Assembly: GCA_002391185.1 (NCBI GenBank)
Contig: DGRY01000166.1
Coordinates: 1-17,131, forward strand
DNA: 17,131 bases
Reading direction: 5' to 3'
Source of the DNA: Prevotella sp. UBA4376
GTDB lineage: Bacteria; Bacteroidota; Bacteroidia; Bacteroidales; Bacteroidaceae
In this document: piece after piece, positions 13,032-17,131 of the stretch
Layout: every line of letters begins with the position of its first letter
Position numbering within the stretch: the first letter of the stretch is position 1
Translations under genes and position numbers: made by a program
Notes under the pieces: model-generated
The model's input: only the letters and a program-made list of their open reading frames with translations
Told to the model about the DNA's origin: nothing
The model's database searches: none

Positions 13032-14066
13032 TTACAGATTAGCGTTGTCCTCGCCCCACTTCTCAACAGCAGGAACGATACCGAGGTCGATAATCTCCTG
13101 ACGCATAGCGCAGAGGTGCTCGTAAGACTTCTTGAGGTCAGCAATTTCCTCTTCTGTACCTGTAGGAGTTGTGTAGTGAACACCAGTCTTGTCGATAGTT
13201 GTAGGAAGAGCCATCATTACGTTCTTGATGCCAAGCTCTGGAAGGTTAGCGTAGCAACCTGCTGGCAGAGTGAAAGGCTCACCGCCCATAGCACCTTCAA
13301 TCATCTTAACAGCGCAGTAAGCTGGGCTCTGGAATGAGCTACGGCCACGAAGCTTGATGATGTTTGAACCACCCTGTGTTGTGTGGTGCTTGATTTCTGC
13401 CCAACGCTCGTCAGAAAGACCCATCTCTGACAATGGCTTGCCATCGATCTTAACCTGAGAAGCAAATACTGCCATCTGCTCACCGTGGCCACCGAATGTG
13501 TGTGCACCGGTAACTTTATCCTGCTGTACACCAAACTCGTGAGCCAAAGCCTGCTGCAAACGAGTAGAGTCAAGAGCTGCGAGTGATGTGAGCTGGTTTG
13601 GCTTCAAACCAGAGTGGATAAGTGCTGTAAGAGCTGTAACGTCAGCTGGGTTGAAGATAACAACAACATGCTCTACGTCTGGGCAATACTTCTTGATGTT
13701 CTCACCGAAATCAGCAGCGATCTTGCAGTTACCCTTGAGGAGGTCCTCACGAGTCATACCGTCCTTACGAGGAGCACCACCAGCTGAGATGATGTATTTA
13801 GCACCTGTGAAAGCCTTCTTTGCTGCTTCAGCAACCTTCTCAGGGTTGTTCATGTCTTCTACTGCAGGAGCGTAGTATTCGATGTTAGCACCTGGGAATG
13901 CACACTGCTGCATCTCATCGTAAACACCGTGAACACCTGGCTCGAAGATGTCGTAAAGACAAATGTTAGGAGTGAGGCCGAGCATAAGAGCGCTCTGTAC
14001 CATGTTAGAACCAATCATACCGCCTGCACCGACGATAAGGAGTTTGTCGTTTGTTAAGAATTCCAT
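13032..14066 (-). CDS. mdh: Malate dehydrogenase, NAD-dependent (LDH/MDH superfamily)
   Basis: The 344-aa cytosolic enzyme interconverts malate and oxaloacetate with NAD(H). In Bacteroidales it works in the reductive branch that leads to succinate/propionate. The Rossmann motif IVGAGGMIGSN lies at residues 11-21. Substrate-binding arginines are in GGAPRKDGMTR (R100, R106). The FNPAD turn (138-142), LDSTR (D166, R169) and the catalytic His in FGGHGEQM (H194) follow. All expected catalytic residues are present. It is slightly longer than many bacterial MDHs (about 310-330 aa). Its codon use and GC are higher than the accessory genes on the left, as expected for a highly expressed core gene. It has its own promoter and terminator and is divergent from the aminopeptidase P gene. 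Confidence 0.95.
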   Translation of the reverse strand: MEFLTNDKLLIVGAGGMIGSNMVQSALMLGLTPNICLYDIFEPGVHGVYDEMQQCAFPGANIEYYAPAVEDMNNPEKVAEAAKKAFTGAKYIISAGGAPRKDGMTREDLLKGNCKIAADFGENIKKYCPDVEHVVVIFNPADVTALTALIHSGLKPNQLTSLAALDSTRLQQALAHEFGVQQDKVTGAHTFGGHGEQMAVFASQVKIDGKPLSEMGLSDERWAEIKHHTTQGGSNIIKLRGRSSFQSPAYCAVKMIEGAMGGEPFTLPAGCYANLPELGIKNVMMALPTTIDKTGVHYTTPTGTEEEIADLKKSYEHLCAMRQEIIDLGIVPAVEKWGEDNANL

Positions 14067-14164
14067 AACTACGTTTTATTTAATTGTTTATTGAATTTTT
14101 AAGTTTGCAGCAAGAGGTTAGCCGTTTGTAATGACTAACAACGTCCTCCTTTTTGTTGCGACCG

Positions 14165-14197
14165 CAAAGATAACAAAATATAGTGTAAATCTTCAAT
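14165..14197 (-). promoter_or_regulatory. Promoter of mdh
   Basis: On the minus strand, ATTG (14194-14197) precedes TATCTTTG (14165-14172) by 21 bp. The -7 element is exact and the -33 is a TTG-type match. This leaves a leader of about 95 nt before mdh. The site sits back-to-back with the divergent peptidase promoter. Confidence 0.75.
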
Positions 14198-14201
14198 TTT
14201 A

Positions 14202-14233
14202 TTTGTTTTTAAATCTTAAAAATACTACCTTTG
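14202..14233 (+). promoter_or_regulatory. Promoter of the aminopeptidase P gene
   Basis: TTTG (14202-14205), a 20-bp spacer and TACCTTTG (14226-14233) are a perfect consensus, 41 nt before the chosen start. This promoter is the main reason to reject longer N-termini beginning at 14131 or 14236. Confidence 0.85.
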
Positions 14234-14274
14234 TAATGTCGATATTGCAAATGTGTAAATTAACTCCAAAAACG

Positions 14275-16065
14275 ATGAATAAAATACAAGATAGACTCGA
14301 AAGACTGCGTGAAATCATGCGTAGGGAGCAGCTCGACGCTTTCATTTTTCCGAGTACTGATGCGCACAATAGTGAATATGTGCCAGATTATTGGAAGGGG
14401 CGTGAGTGGATTAGCGGTTTTGACGGCTCGGCAGGAACGGCTGTTATTACCATGAAATCGGCTGCTCTGTGGACAGACTCACGATATTTTCTCGCTGCAG
14501 AGGAACAGCTGAAAGGTACTGAATATCAGCTGATGAAACTTAAAATGGAAGGCACGCCTACTATTGCTGAATGGTTGGGAAAGGAACTTGCTGATGTTAA
14601 TGGTGCAGAAGTGGGATTGGATGGTTCTGTAAACTCGTATAATACTGTTGTGGCGCTGCGCCATGAACTGAGAAATAATGGTGGAATAACGTTAAGAATA
14701 AACTTTGATCCGCTGAAGTGGATATGGAAAGACAGACCAGCTCTTCCTGCTGATAAAATAGTTGTTCATCCATTGAAATATGCAGGAGAGAGTGCTGCAA
14801 GTAAGTTGGAACGAATAAGAAAAGTGTTGCGTGAAAAACATGTTGACGGTATGCTTGTTTCGGCACTTGATGACGTGGCATGGATATTGAACCTGCGTGG
14901 CTCAGATGTGCATTGTAATCCTGTGTTTGTGGCTTATCTGCTGATAAAGACAAATGGAGCAACATTGTATGTTGACAAAAATAAGATTACTTCTGAAGTT
15001 GAAAAATGGCTTTTGGATGCCGGAGTGCTTTTGGATGAGTATAGGAATGTTTTAGGAGGAATAGAGAATTTTGATGAGTATAATCTGTTGCTTGATCCTG
15101 ATGACACCAATAGTTTGCTGGCTTCTGCGAATATGCGCTATGGACATAAGGTTTTTGCTGAGTCTCCAATTGCCGCTATGAAAGCAATAAAGAACAGTCA
15201 GGAAATAGAAGGATTCCGGGCTGCTATGTTACGTGATGGAGTGGCTATGGTGAAGTTTTTGAAATGGCTGAAACCAGCTGTTGAGGCTGGCGGACAGACG
15301 GAGATTAGTCTGGATGAAAAACTAACCGGGTTAAGAAAGGAACAAGCCTTGTTCAAGGATATTTCATTTGATACAATAGTGGGCTATGAACAGCATGGCG
15401 CTATTGTTCATTATGAGGCAACATCTGAAACTGATATACCTGTAGAGCCACGTGGATTTGTGCTGATAGATAGCGGTGCACAATATTTGGATGGAACAAC
15501 TGATATTACACGCACAATAGCTCTTGGTCCAGTTACGGAGGAGCAACGCCATGTTTACACCTTGGTGCTAAAGGGACATATTCAGTTGGAATTGGCTAAA
15601 TTTCCAGATGGAGCATGCGGTACTCAGATAGATGCTTTGGCACGAGCAGCTATGTGGCGTGATGGCATGAATTTTATGCACGGAACAGGACATGGAGTGG
15701 GGAGTTATCTGAATGTTCATGAAGGACCTCATCAAATAAGGATGGAGTATAAACCAGCTCCTTTGCGTGCGGGTATGACTGTAACCGATGAGCCAGGATT
15801 GTATCTGAATGGTAAGTTTGGTGTGCGTATAGAAAACACACTCTTGATAAAAGAGTATAAGGCTACGGAGTTTGGTAAGTTCCTGCAGATGGAGTCACTT
15901 ACGTTATGCCCTATAGACCTTGCACCTGTTGATGTGGATATGCTCTTACCTGAAGAGAAAGAATGGCTGGATAATTACCATGTTTTGGTAAGAGAGAAAC
16001 TTATGCCTTTTTTGGATAAAGAGGAACAGCTATGGCTCGAAAATGCCACAAAATCAATTTGTTAG
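14275..16065 (+). CDS. Xaa-Pro aminopeptidase, M24B family (aminopeptidase P, long form)
   Basis: I start at ATG 14275 (MNKIQDRLERLREIMRREQL, 596 aa), downstream of a perfect promoter; the 48 extra upstream codons overlap that promoter. The enzyme removes an N-terminal residue preceding proline, in the cytoplasm. Two creatinase-type N-terminal domains (about 5-135 and 150-300) precede the pita-bread catalytic domain (about 310-530). Dinuclear-metal ligands are visible in LIDSGAQYLDGTTDITRT (two Asp), the His in HGTGHGVGSYLNVHEGPH, TDEPGLY (Glu) and RIENTLLI (Glu). A C-terminal M24_C-like segment (about 535-596) completes the three-domain form, as in long eukaryote-like aminopeptidase P. Complete and probably active. 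Confidence 0.93.
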   Translation: MNKIQDRLERLREIMRREQLDAFIFPSTDAHNSEYVPDYWKGREWISGFDGSAGTAVITMKSAALWTDSRYFLAAEEQLKGTEYQLMKLKMEGTPTIAEWLGKELADVNGAEVGLDGSVNSYNTVVALRHELRNNGGITLRINFDPLKWIWKDRPALPADKIVVHPLKYAGESAASKLERIRKVLREKHVDGMLVSALDDVAWILNLRGSDVHCNPVFVAYLLIKTNGATLYVDKNKITSEVEKWLLDAGVLLDEYRNVLGGIENFDEYNLLLDPDDTNSLLASANMRYGHKVFAESPIAAMKAIKNSQEIEGFRAAMLRDGVAMVKFLKWLKPAVEAGGQTEISLDEKLTGLRKEQALFKDISFDTIVGYEQHGAIVHYEATSETDIPVEPRGFVLIDSGAQYLDGTTDITRTIALGPVTEEQRHVYTLVLKGHIQLELAKFPDGACGTQIDALARAAMWRDGMNFMHGTGHGVGSYLNVHEGPHQIRMEYKPAPLRAGMTVTDEPGLYLNGKFGVRIENTLLIKEYKATEFGKFLQMESLTLCPIDLAPVDVDMLLPEEKEWLDNYHVLVREKLMPFLDKEEQLWLENATKSIC

Positions 16066-16085
16066 GTCGAAAAAATATCGAAAAA

Positions 16086-16117
16086 TTTGGAGGTTTCCAA
16101 AATATGATGTAATTTTG
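16086..16117 (+). promoter_or_regulatory. Promoter of rpsU
   Basis: TTTG (16086-16089), a 20-bp spacer and TAATTTTG (16110-16117) are a perfect consensus, giving a leader of about 60 nt. The leader ends in an A-rich stretch with no Shine-Dalgarno sequence. CTTATCG and CGAT...ATAAG (16124-16155) can form an imperfect stem. Confidence 0.85.
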
Positions 16118-16185
16118 CAGCCGCTTATCGTGGAGTCATGTCCCGATGGCATAAGTTTAACATTTAAATATTAAAAACAAAAAAC

Positions 16186-16377
16186 ATGATTATTGTACCA
16201 GTAAAAGATGGTGAGAACATCGAAAGAGCTCTCAAGAAGTTCAAGAGAAAATTCGAAAAGACAGGTGTTGTTAAGGAGTTGCGTTCACGTCAGCAGTATA
16301 ACAAACCTTCTGTTTTGAAGAGACTCAAGATGGAACACGCTGTCTATGTACAGCACATGCGTGATAACGAGGAATAA
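16186..16377 (+). CDS. rpsU: Small ribosomal subunit protein bS21
   Basis: This 63-aa, highly basic protein shows the bS21 pattern: MIIVPVKDGENIERALKKFK, then VVKELRSRQQYNKPS, with the C-terminal helix KRLKMEHAVYVQHMRD. It binds the 30S platform near the 3' end of 16S rRNA. In Bacteroidetes this area hides the anti-Shine-Dalgarno. A tyrosine at position 54 is present here, the residue I recall being implicated in that contact in Flavobacterium. The start context is A-rich without an SD, normal for this phylum. A perfect promoter lies upstream and the xer gene follows, an arrangement common in Bacteroidales. Confidence 0.96.
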   Translation: MIIVPVKDGENIERALKKFKRKFEKTGVVKELRSRQQYNKPSVLKRLKMEHAVYVQHMRDNEE

Positions 16378-16394
16378 AAAAATCTCGTTAAAAA

Positions 16395-16426
16395 TTTGGT
16401 AGTTTGAATATAATTCCGTAAATTCG
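16395..16426 (+). promoter_or_regulatory. Possible promoter of the xer gene
   Basis: TTTG (16395-16398), a 20-bp spacer and TAAATTCG (16419-16426, one mismatch to TAnnTTTG) lie between rpsU and the recombinase. The gene could also be read from the rpsU promoter, as no classical terminator is seen between them. Confidence 0.5.
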
Positions 16427-16459
16427 TTGCCGTGACAAGGTGATGTTAGCAGCGTTTTT

Positions 16460-17131
16460 ATGATGATAGAAAAGTTTTTGAACTACTTGAAGTTTGAGCT
16501 TAATCGCTCGGAACGGACAGTTGAAGGTTATAGGGATGATTTAAAATCATTTGAGACCTACTTCAAAAATTCGGATAATCATCTCTCTTGGGAGTCGGTA
16601 GACTCTGATATAGTCCGAAACTGGATGGAGAGCATGATGGATAAAGGAAACAATGCCACCTCGGTCAATAGAAGGCTGAGTGCTTTGCGTTCCTTTTATC
16701 GTTTTGCACTATCTCATCATCTGGTGGATAAGGATCCTGTTCACGAAATAGTCGGTCCGAAAAAGTTGAAACCATTACCACAGTTCCTTAAGGAATCAGA
16801 AATGGATCGCTTGCTGGAACCCGATATGTGGAATAGTAGTTATGAAAGCGTTCGTGCGCGTACTATAATAATAACTTTCTATGAAACAGGTATCCGATTG
16901 TCGGAATTGATAGGACTTGATGACTCTTCTGTTGATTTTGAAAACTATCAGCTGAAGGTTACAGGAAAGAGAAACAAACAACGTATCATACCGTTTGGTG
17001 ACGAATTATATGAAGCGCTGACAAGTTATATCAATCTGAGAAATGAAAAGATAGATAGATTGTCGGATGCTCTTTTCTTAACGAGCAAGGGACGAAGGAT
17101 GACTTCGAATCAAGTTCGTGAAGAAGTAAAA
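16460..17131 (+). CDS. Tyrosine recombinase XerC/XerD family, N-terminal three quarters (cut by window edge)
   Basis: The frame is open from ATG 16460 (a second ATG follows at once) to the window end, 224 codons of a usual about 290-300. The N-terminal SAM-like DNA-binding domain (about 1-95) contains LKFELNRSERTVEGYRDDL and SVNRRLSALRSFYRFAL. The catalytic domain begins near residue 108 with the first catalytic Arg in ETGIRLSELIGL (R146) and the Lys in KVTGKRNKQRIIPF (K170). The HxxR and Tyr motifs lie beyond the edge. Its place beside rpsU and its length so far fit the housekeeping chromosome-dimer recombinase rather than an integron or transposon enzyme. XerC versus XerD cannot be decided here. 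Confidence 0.93.
   Translation, partial: MMIEKFLNYLKFELNRSERTVEGYRDDLKSFETYFKNSDNHLSWESVDSDIVRNWMESMMDKGNNATSVNRRLSALRSFYRFALSHHLVDKDPVHEIVGPKKLKPLPQFLKESEMDRLLEPDMWNSSYESVRARTIIITFYETGIRLSELIGLDDSSVDFENYQLKVTGKRNKQRIIPFGDELYEALTSYINLRNEKIDRLSDALFLTSKGRRMTSNQVREEVK

Noticed and set aside
13588..13875. Open frame antisense to malate dehydrogenase
   Set aside because: It overlaps the conserved catalytic region of mdh and shows no coding signal of its own.
14131..14274. Longer N-terminus for the aminopeptidase P starting at ATG 14131 or 14236
   Set aside because: A perfect promoter lies at 14202-14233, so these codons are upstream of or at the transcription start; the family's N-terminus begins at the ATG at 14275.
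16366..16389. AACGAG/CTCGTT stem around the rpsU stop codon as a terminator
   Set aside because: The loop is 12 nt and the following sequence is A-rich, not T-rich; it is unlikely to end transcription.

Overview
The window looks like a chromosomal segment of a Bacteroidales bacterium, most likely Prevotellaceae (Prevotella/Segatella-like). The evidence is a series of Bacteroidetes-type promoters (TTTG, 20 bp, TAnnTTTG), AT-rich starts without Shine-Dalgarno sequences, a short bS21 gene followed by a XerC/D recombinase, a secreted GH20 hexosaminidase, and a DUF3737-PatB/MalY pair. Genus assignment is an inference.

Left part (1-5150) is AT-rich and accessory in character. It opens with a truncated AAA+ ATPase on the minus strand, whose promoter region carries three phased TGCA-N9-TGCA palindromes. 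Next is a locus of two very small ORFs (46 and 40 aa), a stem-loop with a T-rich tail, a secreted two-DTG aspartic protease with a C-terminal PDZ-like domain, a 28-aa ORF and a strong terminator. This locus is the best candidate here for an undescribed peptide/protease system. It is followed by a two-gene Panacea (DUF4065) antitoxin/putative toxin operon with a 4-nt overlap and a terminator, and then by a secreted SH3-DUF3761 protein.

Middle part (5150-8390) holds a minus-strand TlpA-like thioredoxin-fold protein with an in-frame TAA that removes its last helix. Divergent from it is an operon of a HigA-type regulator and a secreted DNA/RNA non-specific endonuclease. The non-coding DNA around 4970-5130 and 8100-8330 carries small GC hairpins set in AT-rich repeats.

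Right part (8387-17131) has housekeeping character: GH20 beta-N-acetylhexosaminidase with PA14 domain; a 19-bp-stem bidirectional terminator; the minus-strand operon DUF3737-PatB; malate dehydrogenase (minus) with its own terminator, divergent from an M24B aminopeptidase P; then rpsU and the first three quarters of a xerC/xerD-type recombinase cut by the window edge. No rRNA, tRNA, CRISPR array or complete insertion sequence was seen.
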